Assembly (NCBI GenBank): GCA_964614515.1
Contig: CAZTPJ010000004.1
Coordinates: 18,303-82,302, forward strand
Direction of reading: 5' to 3'
DNA: 64,000 bases
DNA from: CAZTPJ01 sp964614515
Lineage (GTDB): Bacteria; Planctomycetota; Phycisphaerae; Phycisphaerales; UBA1924
The notes beneath the pieces were generated by a model. The model saw only the letters and a program-made list of their open reading frames with translations. It was not told the DNA's origin and made no database searches. This document shows positions 35,912 to 45,536 of the stretch, piece after piece (position 1 is the stretch's first letter; every line of letters starts with the position of its first letter). Position numbers and translations under genes: made by a program.

Positions 35912-35953
35912 TCGTGATTCCATTCCCGAAACGGGCATCGAAAGGCGCATCCC

Positions 35954-36772
35954 TTGGGACCAGAGGAACTCGTCAAGGCGGGCCAGGTTGACGAGGCGCT
36001 CAAAGCGCTGACCGCGGTCGTTCGCAAGAACCCGTCGGACGCCAAGTCCCGCGTGTTCCTGTTTCAACTGCTGTGCATCGTCGGCGACTGGGATCGCGCG
36101 CTGACGCAACTCAACGTCGCGGCGGAACTCGACGCGAGCAACCTGCTCATGGCCCAGGTCTGCCGCCCCGCGCTGCAATGTGAAGCCCTGCGCGCTGAGA
36201 TCTTCGCGGGACGCCGATCGCCAATGGTCCTGGGCGAACCGGAACCGTGGTTTGGCTGGCTGATTCAGGCTGCGGCCATGACGGGTTCGGGTGATGTTGC
36301 CCGCGGGGCTGACCTTCGCGCCAAGGCGTTCGAAGCCGCGCCCGAGACGCCCGGCGTCTGCAATGGACAGGCATTTGACTGGATCATGGACGCTGATTCT
36401 CGCATCGGCCCGGCCGTGGAAGCGATCATCGAGGGCCGGTACTACTGGATTCCATTCTCGCACATCGCGTCGTTCACGTCCGAGGGTCCGACGGACCTTC
36501 GTGACTTCGTGTGGCTTCCCGGGACGTTTCAGTGGACCAACGGCGGCGAGAGCGTGGCGCTGATTCCCACGCGATATCCAGGATCAGACAAGGCGACGGA
36601 CGAACGGATTCGCCTGGCGAGAATGACGACGTGGCAGGACCTTGGCCATGACACGTTCGTCGGACTCGGGCAGCGGATGCTCGCCCTTGGTGAGACTGAT
36701 ATGCCGCTGCTTGAGGTGCGCAGCCTCGTTCTGGGGTCCGCGAGTACGGCCGACGCCGGCGGAGGCGGCTAA
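35954..36772 (+). CDS. tagJ: T6SS accessory protein TagJ (ImpE family)
   Basis: The 272-aa product follows the ImpE pattern: an N-terminal TPR-like LVKAGQVDEALKAL and DAKSRVFLFQLLCIVGDWDRA, then FDWIMDADSRIGPAVEAI, RYYWIPFSHI, DLRDFVWLP and an IPTRYPGS segment. TagJ binds the TssB N terminus and modulates sheath handling by ClpV. The start appears to be TTG at 35954, since the ImpE homology begins immediately. AAAGG lies upstream. tssE starts two bases after the stop. Confidence 0.9.
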   Translation: MGPEELVKAGQVDEALKALTAVVRKNPSDAKSRVFLFQLLCIVGDWDRALTQLNVAAELDASNLLMAQVCRPALQCEALRAEIFAGRRSPMVLGEPEPWFGWLIQAAAMTGSGDVARGADLRAKAFEAAPETPGVCNGQAFDWIMDADSRIGPAVEAIIEGRYYWIPFSHIASFTSEGPTDLRDFVWLPGTFQWTNGGESVALIPTRYPGSDKATDERIRLARMTTWQDLGHDTFVGLGQRMLALGETDMPLLEVRSLVLGSASTADAGGGG

Positions 36773-36774
36773 AC

Positions 36775-37278
36775 GTGGCGGAATTGACCGACCTTCAGCG
36801 TCTTCAGCCGTGTCTCCTCGACCGCCTCACCGACACCGAGCCGGACAAGGGGGTCGAAAGCCGTGATCGTCGCGTGTTTACGGTGAGTCAGATTCGTTCG
36901 GCCGTGCTGCGCGACTTGTCGTGGCTTTTGAACGCATCGGTGCGAATGGAGAACGAGGAGATCGCCGGGTTCCCCGAGGTGGCGTCGAGCGTGTTGAACT
37001 ACGGGATGCCGGATTTGTGCGGGCTTTCGACGCGGGCGTATTCGCCGCCGGAACTTGAGCGCATGGTGCGCGAGGCGATTCGCCGTTTTGAACCGCGCAT
37101 CCTGCCCGAATCGCTGAGCGTGCGCGTGGTCGAAGTGGACACGAACGGGCGTGCGAGCATCGCCTTCGAGATCGCCGCCGATCTGTGGGCCACGCCCGTT
37201 CCCGATCCGCTGTTCTTTCGGACGGAGATGGACCTGGACACCGGGCAATGCCGGCTCGAGGATCGACCCAATGGATAG
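36775..37278 (+). CDS. tssE: T6SS baseplate component TssE (gp25-like)
   Basis: The 167-aa protein resembles the T4 gp25/lysozyme-like baseplate family: LLDRLTD near the N terminus, the VLRDLSWLLNA segment, VLNYGMPDLCG, and a C-terminal FEIAADLW strand pair. It starts at GTG two bases after tagJ and overlaps tssF by eight bases, so the three are translationally linked. TssE helps nucleate the sheath on the baseplate. Confidence 0.93.
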   Translation: MAELTDLQRLQPCLLDRLTDTEPDKGVESRDRRVFTVSQIRSAVLRDLSWLLNASVRMENEEIAGFPEVASSVLNYGMPDLCGLSTRAYSPPELERMVREAIRRFEPRILPESLSVRVVEVDTNGRASIAFEIAADLWATPVPDPLFFRTEMDLDTGQCRLEDRPNG

Positions 37279-39166
37279 GCGATTTCTCGAACTCTACAGC
37301 ACGGAACTGCGTCATCTTCGGGAGACGGCCGGGGAGTTCGCGCGGCAGCATCCGAAGATCGCGGGTCGTCTGGCGCTGGATGAGTTCGCGTGCGCGGATC
37401 CGTATGTGGAGCGATTGCTGGAGGGTTTCGCGTTCCTGGCGGCGCGCGTGCAACTCAAACTCGATGCGCAGTTTCCACGATTCACGCAGAGCCTGCTCGA
37501 AACGGTGTATCCACATTACCTGGCGCCCACGCCGTCGATGACGGTGGTGCGATTCGAGCCGGACCCCGGCGAGCCCGCGCCGCCGGAGGGGTTCACGCTG
37601 CCGCGCGGGTCGATCCTGCGCAGCCTGATCGGCAAGGGTGAACAAACCGCGTGCGAGTATCGCACCTCACAGCCCGTCACGCTCTGGCCCGTGCAACTGA
37701 CCAAGGCGAGTTACCACACGTCCGACATCGCGTCGCTGTCGCCGCCCAATGTGCCCGGCGTTCGCGCGGGCCTGCGACTGGCGCTGCGCATGCTCGGCGG
37801 CACAACGCCGAGGCAACTTCGTCTCGATCGACTGCGACTGTTCCTCCGCGGCACGGATGAGAATCCCATGCGGTTGTATGAACAGTTGTTCGCGGAGGCG
37901 GCGGCCGTGGTCATTCGTTCGGGCGCACGGCCCGTGCGTCAACAGACTGTGTTGCCGGGTTCGGTGATCGAGCAGGCGGGGTTTGATGATGCCGATGCGC
38001 TTTTGCCGCTGGGCCCGCGATCGTTTCAGGGCTATCGATATCTCGCGGAGTATTTCGCGTTTCCGCAGCGGTTCATGTTCGTGGACTTCGCGGGCGTTGG
38101 CGAGGGCATCCGCAAGATCGACACGACGATGAGCAGCGAGATCGAGATTCTCGTGCTCTTCCGCGACCTTCGTCCGACGCTGGAGTCGGCGGTGGACGCG
38201 TCGATGATCGAACTCAACTGCGCCCCGGCCATCAACTTGTTCCCCAAGCGCACGGATCGCATCCATGTGACGGATCAGGCGTGGGAACATCATGTCGTGC
38301 CCGATCGCCTGCGTCCGCGGGATTTTGAAGTGTTCGAAGTGCGCTCCGTGCGCGGCTATGGCAGCGATCCGTCCGACACGATGGAGTTCGCGCCGTTTTA
38401 TCGCGCTGGTGGTCTTCGTGAGGATGCGCTCTCGCGTGCGGCCGGGGGCGGCGCGTATTACTCGCTTTCGCGGATGCCGCGCACGGCCTCGGCCAAGGAA
38501 CAACGCGTCGGACGGCGAAGCGGATACGCCGGGTCCGAAGTGTTTCTCATGCTTGTGGACGCCACGGCCGCGCCCATTCGACCCTCGATCGTGCAGATCG
38601 GGCTTGAAACGCTGTGTACGAATCGCGACCTTCCGCTGCACATGCCCGTGGGCCGGGGCGCGACGGACTTTTCGCTCGACGCGGCCGCGCCGGTCAAGGG
38701 CGTTCGCTGCGTGGCGGGTCCGACGCCGCCGCGCGAGACGCACGCGATTGGCGAGATGTCGTGGCGGTTGATCAGTCACTTGACGTTGAACTATCAGACG
38801 CTCGTGGGCGAAGATGCGGAAGAGGGGGCGTGGGCGCTGCGCGAGTTGTTGTCGCTGTACGGCACGACGGGCGACGCGAGCACGCGCAAGCAGATTTCCG
38901 GCGTTCGCAATGTCCAGGCCGCGCCAATCACGCGACGCGCGCCCGTGCCGGGGCCGATCGCCTTCGCGCGAGGCGTCGAAGTGACGCTGACGCTGGAAGA
39001 GACGGCCTTCACGGGTTCGGGCGCATTCCTGCTTGGCTCAGTGCTGGATCGCTTCTTCGCGAGGTATGTGTCGATCAATTCCTTCACCGAGACCGTGGTT
39101 CGCTCGATGGAGCGAGGCGAGATCATTCGATGGCCGACAAGGTTCGGACAACGCCAGATACTCTGA
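37271..39166 (+). CDS. tssF: T6SS baseplate component TssF
   Basis: The 631-aa product begins MDRRFLELYSTELRHLRETA and continues with FARQHPKIAGRLAL, DPYVERLLEGFAFLAARVQL and the FTQSLLETVYPHYLAPTPSM segment, all diagnostic of TssF/ImpG. A late GSVLDRFFARYVSINSFTE stretch is also family-typical. The ATG at 37271 overlaps the tssE stop. An upstream in-frame extension to 37151 lies within tssE and is rejected. TssF pairs with TssG to form the wedge. Confidence 0.95.
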   Translation: MDRRFLELYSTELRHLRETAGEFARQHPKIAGRLALDEFACADPYVERLLEGFAFLAARVQLKLDAQFPRFTQSLLETVYPHYLAPTPSMTVVRFEPDPGEPAPPEGFTLPRGSILRSLIGKGEQTACEYRTSQPVTLWPVQLTKASYHTSDIASLSPPNVPGVRAGLRLALRMLGGTTPRQLRLDRLRLFLRGTDENPMRLYEQLFAEAAAVVIRSGARPVRQQTVLPGSVIEQAGFDDADALLPLGPRSFQGYRYLAEYFAFPQRFMFVDFAGVGEGIRKIDTTMSSEIEILVLFRDLRPTLESAVDASMIELNCAPAINLFPKRTDRIHVTDQAWEHHVVPDRLRPRDFEVFEVRSVRGYGSDPSDTMEFAPFYRAGGLREDALSRAAGGGAYYSLSRMPRTASAKEQRVGRRSGYAGSEVFLMLVDATAAPIRPSIVQIGLETLCTNRDLPLHMPVGRGATDFSLDAAAPVKGVRCVAGPTPPRETHAIGEMSWRLISHLTLNYQTLVGEDAEEGAWALRELLSLYGTTGDASTRKQISGVRNVQAAPITRRAPVPGPIAFARGVEVTLTLEETAFTGSGAFLLGSVLDRFFARYVSINSFTETVVRSMERGEIIRWPTRFGQRQIL

Positions 39167-40185
39167 TGCGGTCCTTGCATGAGGCGCCGTTTCGGTGGGA
39201 CTTCTTTCAAGCCGTGCGACGCCTGGATTGCGCGTATGCGGATCGTCCCGCGACGGGCACGGCCGCGCGTCCCGGTCAGGAACCGGTGCGCTTCGCGCAG
39301 GAGCCGACGCTGGCGTTCGCGCCCGCGACGATCGCGAGTTTCACGCCGCCGCACGATGGACGCCCGGGTCGCATGGCGATTTATGCGATGGGCCTGCTCG
39401 GTCCGCATGGTCCGATGCCGCTGGTGTTCACGGATTACGTGCGCGATCGCAAGCGAAACTACGCCGACGGCGGGCTTGCGGCGTTCCTCGATGTGTTTCA
39501 CCATCGCATGATCGCGCTGCTGTATCGCGCCTGGGCGAGCGGGCACAAGGCCGTGCAGTATGAGAGGGGTGATCGCGATGAGTTCGTTCCGTTCGTGGGG
39601 AGTCTGATCGGTTTCGGCGGGGGGTGGTCTGCGCCGTCTCGGCGGAGTTCGGACCTGCCGTTTCATGCGCTGCTGCATTACAGCGGGGCGATGTCGAATC
39701 AGTCTCGCCACGGCGCGGGCCTCGAAGCGATGCTCGCGGATTTCCTTCGTATTCCCGTGCGGCTCGAATCGTTCATCGGTCGATGGCTGCCGATTCCGCC
39801 GGGGAATCGGTGCAAACTCGGGGGCGGGGCGGTCCTTGGGGAGTCCGCGACGATCGGCTCGCGCGTGTGGGAATGTCAGCAGTCGTTTCGACTGCGCATC
39901 GGGCCGATGGGGCTGGCCGACTACGATCGTTTGTTGCCCGGCGGCAGCGGGCTGGCACAGGTATCGACGCTCGTAGCGGCGTACATCGGTGAGGAGTTGG
40001 CGTGGTCGCTGCGACTGGTGTTGCGAGGAAACGAAGTGCCCGGGACGCGCCTGGGACAGGCGGGACAACTTGGCTGGACGACGTGGCTGGGCAAAGGCGG
40101 CGCTGACGGCGATGTCGATGATCTTGATCTGACGCCGCCGAGCCAGGCCCGCGTGCCGATGCCCGTCGGACTCGGGGTGGCGTGA
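39130..40185 (+). CDS. tssG: T6SS baseplate component TssG
   Basis: The 351-aa protein starts with a short lead and then SLHEAPFRWDFFQAVRRLDC, the TssG opening, followed by VRFAQEPTLAFAPATI, YAMGLLGPHGPMPLVFTDYV and FLDVFHHRMIALLYRAW. It overlaps tssF by 37 bases. The frame is open much further upstream (38614), but that stretch is the shadow of tssF and lacks TssG features. It forms the baseplate wedge with TssF. Confidence 0.93.
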   Translation: MADKVRTTPDTLMRSLHEAPFRWDFFQAVRRLDCAYADRPATGTAARPGQEPVRFAQEPTLAFAPATIASFTPPHDGRPGRMAIYAMGLLGPHGPMPLVFTDYVRDRKRNYADGGLAAFLDVFHHRMIALLYRAWASGHKAVQYERGDRDEFVPFVGSLIGFGGGWSAPSRRSSDLPFHALLHYSGAMSNQSRHGAGLEAMLADFLRIPVRLESFIGRWLPIPPGNRCKLGGGAVLGESATIGSRVWECQQSFRLRIGPMGLADYDRLLPGGSGLAQVSTLVAAYIGEELAWSLRLVLRGNEVPGTRLGQAGQLGWTTWLGKGGADGDVDDLDLTPPSQARVPMPVGLGVA

Positions 40186-40210
40186 ACCTGGATGTTCAGG
40201 AGCGATTCTC

Positions 40211-42952
40211 ATGGGTGAAATCAACCGCGCGGCACTGTTCGGAAAACTCAACTCGCTGGCCTACAGGGCCATCGAGAGTGCCACCGTCTTCTGCAAACTT
40301 CGCGGCAATCCGTATGTCGAACTCGTTCACTGGTTCCACCAAATCCTCCAACTCCAGGATTCGGACCTGCACCGAATCCTCAAGCACTTCGAGGTCAATC
40401 CCTCCCGGCTGGCCGCGGACCTGACGGCCTCGCTCGACAAACTTCCTCGCGGCGCATCGTCGATCTCCGATCTTTCATCGCACATCGAAGACGCGGTGGA
40501 ACGCGCCTGGGTCTATGGCTCACTCATGTTCCGCGATTCAAGCGTGCGCACGGCGTATCTGATCGTGGGCATGCTCAAGACCCGGGCACTGACGGGCGTG
40601 CTTGTCAGCATCAGCCCGGAGTTCGCCAAGATCAAACTCGACGCGCTGACCGACAACTTGTCCAAGATCATCGCCGGCTCGCCGGAGGATGCGCTGGGGG
40701 CACAGGATGGCAGTTCGCTTGCCACTGGTGCGGCCGCGCCTGGTGAAGCCAGCGGCGCGATGGCCCCGGCCGCGATGGGCAAGCAGGAAGCCCTCAAGAA
40801 ATTCTGCTCCGATCTGACCCAGCGAGCCCGCGAGGGCAAGATGGATCCGATCGTCGGGCGTGATGAAGAGATACGCCAGGTCGTTGACATCCTCATGCGA
40901 CGCCGACAGAACAACCCGATCCTGACGGGCGAGGCGGGCGTGGGCAAGACGGCCGTGGTCGAGGGCTTCGCGCAGCGAATCGCGTCGGGCGATGTTCCGC
41001 CGCCGCTGAAGGATGTGTCGCTGCTGTCGCTGGATGTCGGGCTTCTTCAGGCCGGCGCGAGCATGAAGGGCGAGTTTGAGAACCGCCTTCGACAGGTGAT
41101 CGAAGAGGTGCAGAGTTCGCCCAAGCCGATCATCCTGTTCATCGACGAGGCGCACACGCTGATCGGCGCGGGCGGTGCGGCCGGGACGGGCGACGCGGCG
41201 AATCTGCTCAAGCCGGCGCTGGCGCGCGGCGAACTGCGCACGGTCGCCGCAACAACGTGGGCCGAATACAAGAAGCACATCGAGAAAGACCCCGCGCTGA
41301 CACGGCGATTCCAGGTCGTGAAGGTTGATGAGCCCGATGAGATCAAGTGCCTGCGCATGATCCGCGGCGTCGCGACGATGCTCGAGAAACACCATCGAGT
41401 CCAGGTGCTCGATGAGGCTCTGGAGGCGGCCGTCAAACTTTCGCATCGGTACATCCCAGCGAGGCAGTTGCCGGACAAGGCCGTGAGTCTCATCGACACC
41501 GCGTGCGCCCGCGTGGCGGTGGGGCAGCACGCGGTTCCCGCGGCCGTGGATGATTCGCGCCGGTTGATCGAGGCGTACAAGACGGAACTTGAGATTGTGG
41601 ATCGGGAGATCGCGGTCGGCGCCGATCACGACGCGCGGCGAGCCGAGATCGTCAAGGCGATGGAGGATGAGGGCGTGCGCCTGGCCGCGCTGGAAGAGTC
41701 GTGGAAGAAAGAGCGCGATCTGGTGAATCGGATCCTCGAGATTCGCGGGAAGTTGCGTGCGGCCTCGCCCACCGGCGCTGTGGGCGATGCGCCGGACAAA
41801 AAGGCGGCCGACAAAGCGCCCGCGGCGCCGCCCGCCCCGGCCGATGCGCTCAAACCCGAAGAGCGCGAAGCACTCCTGGCCGAATTGCGCCGGCTGCAAG
41901 CCCAACTCACCGAGCATCAGGGCGAGACGCCGCTGATCCTGCCGAGCGTGGACTCGCAGGCCGTGGCGTCGGTCGTCGCGGACTGGACGGGGATTCCGGT
42001 TGGGCGGATGGTTCGTAATGAACTCGCGGCCGTGCTCACGCTCGCGGACACGCTGGAGAAGCGCATCATCGGTCAGCGTCACGCGCTGGACATGATCGCC
42101 AAGCGCATTCAGACCTCGCGCGCGGGCCTTGAGAATCCGAACAAGCCCATCGGTGTGTTCATGCTCGCGGGAACCAGCGGCGTGGGCAAGACCGAGACGG
42201 CCCTGGCTCTGGCCGAGGCGCTCTATGGCGGCGAGCAGAACGTCATCACGATCAACATGAGCGAGTATCAGGAAGCGCACAAGGTCGCGACGCTGATGGG
42301 TTCGCCGCCGGGATATGTGGGCTACGGCCAGGGCGGTGTGTTGACCGAGGCGGTGCGCCGACGCCCGTATTCGATCGTGCTGCTCGATGAAGTGGAGAAG
42401 GCGCACACGGACGTGCATGAGATTTTCTTCCAGGTCTTCGACAAGGGCGTGATGAAGGATTCGGAAGGCACGGAGATCATCTTCAAGAACACGATCATCC
42501 TGCTGACGACCAACGCGGGGACGGACCTGATCATGAACATGTGCAAGGATCCGGAACTGCTTCCGGATCCTGAGGGGTTGTCGAAAGCGCTGCGCGAGCC
42601 GCTGCTGAAGATTTTCCCCGCCGCGTTGCTGGGGCGGCTGGTGGTGATTCCGTATTACCCGCTGACGGACGACATGGTGCGGAACATTTCGCGTCTGCAA
42701 CTCGGGCGGATCAAGCGTCGGATCATGGAGAATCACAAGGCGGCGTTTGAATATGACGACGCGGTGCTGGACCTGATCGTCGCGCGGGCGACGGAGCGCG
42801 AGAGCGGGGGGCGCGTGATCGACCAGATCCTCACCAACACGATGCTTCCCGAGTTGAGTCGCACATTCATGACGCGAGTGATCGAGGGCCACCCGGTGCG
42901 CACGGTTCGCATCACGGCCGGCGGGGATGAGTTCCAGTATGTGATCGAGTAG
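40211..42952 (+). CDS. clpV: T6SS sheath-disassembly ATPase ClpV (TssH)
   Basis: The 913-aa AAA+ protein has a Clp N-domain (residues 1-150) with a ClpV-type region YVELVHWFHQILQ, then two ATPase domains with Walker A GEAGVGKT (240-247) and GTSGVGKT (654-661). It also has IILFIDEAHTLIGAGG and a coiled middle region with an Ala/Pro-rich insert around residues 515-545. It unfolds contracted TssB/TssC sheath for reuse. AGGAG precedes the ATG. The ClpV-style N-domain and location distinguish it from housekeeping ClpB. Confidence 0.95.
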   Translation: MGEINRAALFGKLNSLAYRAIESATVFCKLRGNPYVELVHWFHQILQLQDSDLHRILKHFEVNPSRLAADLTASLDKLPRGASSISDLSSHIEDAVERAWVYGSLMFRDSSVRTAYLIVGMLKTRALTGVLVSISPEFAKIKLDALTDNLSKIIAGSPEDALGAQDGSSLATGAAAPGEASGAMAPAAMGKQEALKKFCSDLTQRAREGKMDPIVGRDEEIRQVVDILMRRRQNNPILTGEAGVGKTAVVEGFAQRIASGDVPPPLKDVSLLSLDVGLLQAGASMKGEFENRLRQVIEEVQSSPKPIILFIDEAHTLIGAGGAAGTGDAANLLKPALARGELRTVAATTWAEYKKHIEKDPALTRRFQVVKVDEPDEIKCLRMIRGVATMLEKHHRVQVLDEALEAAVKLSHRYIPARQLPDKAVSLIDTACARVAVGQHAVPAAVDDSRRLIEAYKTELEIVDREIAVGADHDARRAEIVKAMEDEGVRLAALEESWKKERDLVNRILEIRGKLRAASPTGAVGDAPDKKAADKAPAAPPAPADALKPEEREALLAELRRLQAQLTEHQGETPLILPSVDSQAVASVVADWTGIPVGRMVRNELAAVLTLADTLEKRIIGQRHALDMIAKRIQTSRAGLENPNKPIGVFMLAGTSGVGKTETALALAEALYGGEQNVITINMSEYQEAHKVATLMGSPPGYVGYGQGGVLTEAVRRRPYSIVLLDEVEKAHTDVHEIFFQVFDKGVMKDSEGTEIIFKNTIILLTTNAGTDLIMNMCKDPELLPDPEGLSKALREPLLKIFPAALLGRLVVIPYYPLTDDMVRNISRLQLGRIKRRIMENHKAAFEYDDAVLDLIVARATERESGGRVIDQILTNTMLPELSRTFMTRVIEGHPVRTVRITAGGDEFQYVIE

Positions 42953-42967
42953 GCCCGGAGAGAGTCC

Positions 42968-45073
42968 ATGGCGTATACACAGAAAGACCGTTGGATGGCC
43001 GTGGGCACGCCGCTGGGCGATGATGTGCTGCTGCTTGACGCGATCGAAGGTGAAGAGTGGCTGGGCGAGTTGTTCGAGTACACGCTGTCGCTGACGAGTG
43101 ACAAGGTGAACCTCAAGTCCGAGGACATCATCGGGCAGGGCATCACGGTGCGGATGGAGATTGCAGAGGAGGGCACGCGCTACATCCACGGGATCGTGTC
43201 GGTGTTCGCCTTTGACGGTTTCAAAGAGGGCCTGGCGAAGTATCGGGCGACGATCGTGCCGTCGATCTGGCTGCTGACCCGGCGCGCGGACTGCCGCGTG
43301 TTTCAGGAGATGTCGATCGTTGACATCATCAAGAAGGTCTTCCAGGACGCGGGGCTGAGCGACTATGAGATGAACCTGAGCGAGTCGTACACGACCCGCG
43401 CGTTCTGCGTGCAGTATCGAGAGAGCGACTTCAATTTCATCAGCCGTCTGATGGAAGAGGAGGGCGTGTACTACTACTTCAAGCACGAGGATGGCAAGCA
43501 CACGCTGGTGATCGCGGACTCTCCCGGCGCGCATGAGGATCTGACGCACGCGGCGACGTTGCCGTATCGCACGCCCGGGGATGAAGGCGAAGTCGGCGAA
43601 GATCATGTCAGCGCGTGGACGATGGAAGACGCCGTGCAGTCCGGGGCGTACGCCCACACGGACTACAACTTCATCAAGCCGACGCTGGAACTCAAGGCGA
43701 TGTCGAAACTCGCATCGGGCGCGATCGCATCCGACGCGGAAGTCTTTGACTATCCCGGTCGCTACGCTGAGACGGCCGACGGCGAACGCCTGGCCCGCGT
43801 CCGCGTGGAGGAGATTCACGCGCAGTATCGCACATATGAAGGCGAAACCAACGCGAGGGGCATGGCTTGCGGCGGCACGTTCACGCTCGAGGACCACTCG
43901 CGCGACGACTTCAACCGCAAGTATCTCGTGGTCGGCACATCCATCAGCGCAAAGAACAGCAGTTTCGGCACCGGCCAGGGCGACGATGAAGATCTGTTCA
44001 CCTGCGAGATCGAAGCCATTGAGTCCGACACCGTATATCGACCCCAGCGCGTGGCTGAAAAGCCCATCATCCCCGGCGCGCAGACGGCCTTTGTCGTGGG
44101 CAAGGATGGCGAAGAGATCGACTGCGATGAACACGGGCGCGTTCGCGTTCGGTTTCACTGGGATCGCGGGGGTGAGTCCACCGAGGATTCTTCATGCCTG
44201 ATTCGCGTGGCGCAGGTGTGGGCGGGTCAGAACTGGGGCGCGATGTTCCTGCCGCGCGTCGGCCAGGAGGTCATCGTTGAGTTCCTCGAGGGCGATCCGG
44301 ATCGTCCGATCATCACCGGACGGGTTTATAACGGCGCATCCAAGCCGCCATACGCCCTGCCCGGCGAGAAGACCAAGTCCACCATCAAGTCCAACTCGTC
44401 CAAGGGCGGCGAAGGCTTCAACGAGATTCGATTTGAGGACAAGAAGGACAGCGAACAGATCCTCGTGCATGCGCAGAAGGATGCCGACATCCGGGTGAAG
44501 AACGACGCGAAGGAGTGGATTGGCAATGACCGGCACATGCTGGTGATTCGACACCAGGTCGAACAGGTCGTGGGCAGCCGCCACGAAGTCGTGGACACGA
44601 ATCACCACGAGAAGATCGTCGGCGCCCGCCACCTGAAGATCGAAGGCAGCGAGGTCAAGCACATCGACACGAAGCACTCGCTCAAAGTGGGGGACGACTC
44701 GGGCGAGGAATACGGCAAGAACAAGTCGATCAAGGTCACCGAACAATGTTCCGTCAAGGCCAAGATCGTGGTGATCGAAGCCGAGGAGAACATCACGCTC
44801 AAGGTGGGCCAAGCCTACATCGCGATCGAGAAGGACAGCATCAAGATCGCGGTGGACAACCCCAGCGGCAAGATCGAAGTGGACACCAAAGGCGAGATCA
44901 GCATCAAATCGCTCAAGGACACGACCATCGAAGCGACCCAGAACTTCTCAGCGAAGGGCACGGCCGGGGCGAAAATTGAAGGCACCGCGCAGGTGGAGGT
45001 CAAAGGTGCGCAGGCGACGCTGGCGGGGGACGCGATGTGTACGGTCAAGGGCGGCCTGGTGAAGATCAACTGA
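42968..45073 (+). CDS. vgrG: T6SS spike protein VgrG (TssI)
   Basis: The 701-aa protein has the gp27-like N-terminal part (LLLDAIEGEEWLGELFEYTL, RYIHGIV, YRESDFNFISRLMEEEGVYY), the gp5 OB-fold region (DEHGRVRVRFHWDR, IRVAQVWAGQNWGAMFLPRVGQEVIVEF, DPDRPIITGRVYN) and a beta-helical C-terminal needle of Val/Ile/Lys repeats. No catalytic extension is fused. Effectors are probably carried by the genes immediately downstream and by the PAAR tip. GGAGAG precedes the ATG, 15 bases after clpV. Confidence 0.95.
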   Translation: MAYTQKDRWMAVGTPLGDDVLLLDAIEGEEWLGELFEYTLSLTSDKVNLKSEDIIGQGITVRMEIAEEGTRYIHGIVSVFAFDGFKEGLAKYRATIVPSIWLLTRRADCRVFQEMSIVDIIKKVFQDAGLSDYEMNLSESYTTRAFCVQYRESDFNFISRLMEEEGVYYYFKHEDGKHTLVIADSPGAHEDLTHAATLPYRTPGDEGEVGEDHVSAWTMEDAVQSGAYAHTDYNFIKPTLELKAMSKLASGAIASDAEVFDYPGRYAETADGERLARVRVEEIHAQYRTYEGETNARGMACGGTFTLEDHSRDDFNRKYLVVGTSISAKNSSFGTGQGDDEDLFTCEIEAIESDTVYRPQRVAEKPIIPGAQTAFVVGKDGEEIDCDEHGRVRVRFHWDRGGESTEDSSCLIRVAQVWAGQNWGAMFLPRVGQEVIVEFLEGDPDRPIITGRVYNGASKPPYALPGEKTKSTIKSNSSKGGEGFNEIRFEDKKDSEQILVHAQKDADIRVKNDAKEWIGNDRHMLVIRHQVEQVVGSRHEVVDTNHHEKIVGARHLKIEGSEVKHIDTKHSLKVGDDSGEEYGKNKSIKVTEQCSVKAKIVVIEAEENITLKVGQAYIAIEKDSIKIAVDNPSGKIEVDTKGEISIKSLKDTTIEATQNFSAKGTAGAKIEGTAQVEVKGAQATLAGDAMCTVKGGLVKIN

Positions 45074-45103
45074 GGCGCACGAGCGAGGAACGCGGAGCAG
45101 ACC

Positions 45104-45505
45104 ATGGCAAGCGCAAAGGCAGTCAAGATGATCACGCTTCAGGATTATGAAGCGCCGCAGGAGGTGATTGAATCCGCCGTCGCCGAGTTTGGCGAGATCG
45201 AGGAAGCGCCGACGCGTCAGTTTCAGCGCGATCCGGGTCGTCCGGACACCATTGGCGTGGTGTCGCCGCAACGTGAGGACGGCGAGCCTGGCGATCCTCC
45301 GCCGGATCACTGGATCGGGGTGAAACTGGTGGACAACGACGGCGAGCCGGTTCCGTTCGAGCCGTTCCGTCTGAAACTGGGTGACGGAAGCATCCTTGAG
45401 GGCACGCTGGACGAGAAGGGATACTGCCGGGTCGAGGGCGTGGAGCAGGGTACATCACAAGTCTCCTTCCCGAACATCAACGCGGACGAGTGGAAGTCGG
45501 CGTGA
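45104..45505 (+). CDS. Small VgrG-linked beta-domain protein (adaptor or cargo)
   Basis: The 133-aa product has an acidic, probably disordered N-terminal half, then a compact beta domain: HWIGVKLVDNDGEPVPFEPF, a LGDGSILEGTLDEKGYCRV hairpin and SQVSFPNINADEW. From memory, similar domains accompany VgrG spikes and other contractile-tail cargo proteins, sometimes fused to them. A role as adaptor linking cargo to VgrG is likely but unproven. GGAG lies before the ATG. It sits between vgrG and the peptidoglycan-binding protein. Confidence 0.65.
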   Translation: MASAKAVKMITLQDYEAPQEVIESAVAEFGEIEEAPTRQFQRDPGRPDTIGVVSPQREDGEPGDPPPDHWIGVKLVDNDGEPVPFEPFRLKLGDGSILEGTLDEKGYCRVEGVEQGTSQVSFPNINADEWKSA

Positions 45506-45536
45506 CCGCCCCACACGCGCCGCGGGAAGATCGCGC

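Noticed and set aside
38614..39129. N-terminal extension of TssG
   Set aside because: This stretch is the shadow of tssF. TssG homology starts after the ATG at 39130.
40538..44158. Very long minus-strand open frame (about 1200 codons) opposite clpV and vgrG
   Set aside because: Both sense genes are unmistakable T6SS components. Long antisense frames are expected in very GC-rich coding DNA, and the predicted product is His/Arg-rich low-complexity sequence without domains.
45381..45536. N-terminal extension of the LysM/peptidoglycan-binding protein
   Set aside because: It overlaps the previous gene and reads as Arg/Ser-rich shadow. An ATG with a ribosome binding site lies at 45537.
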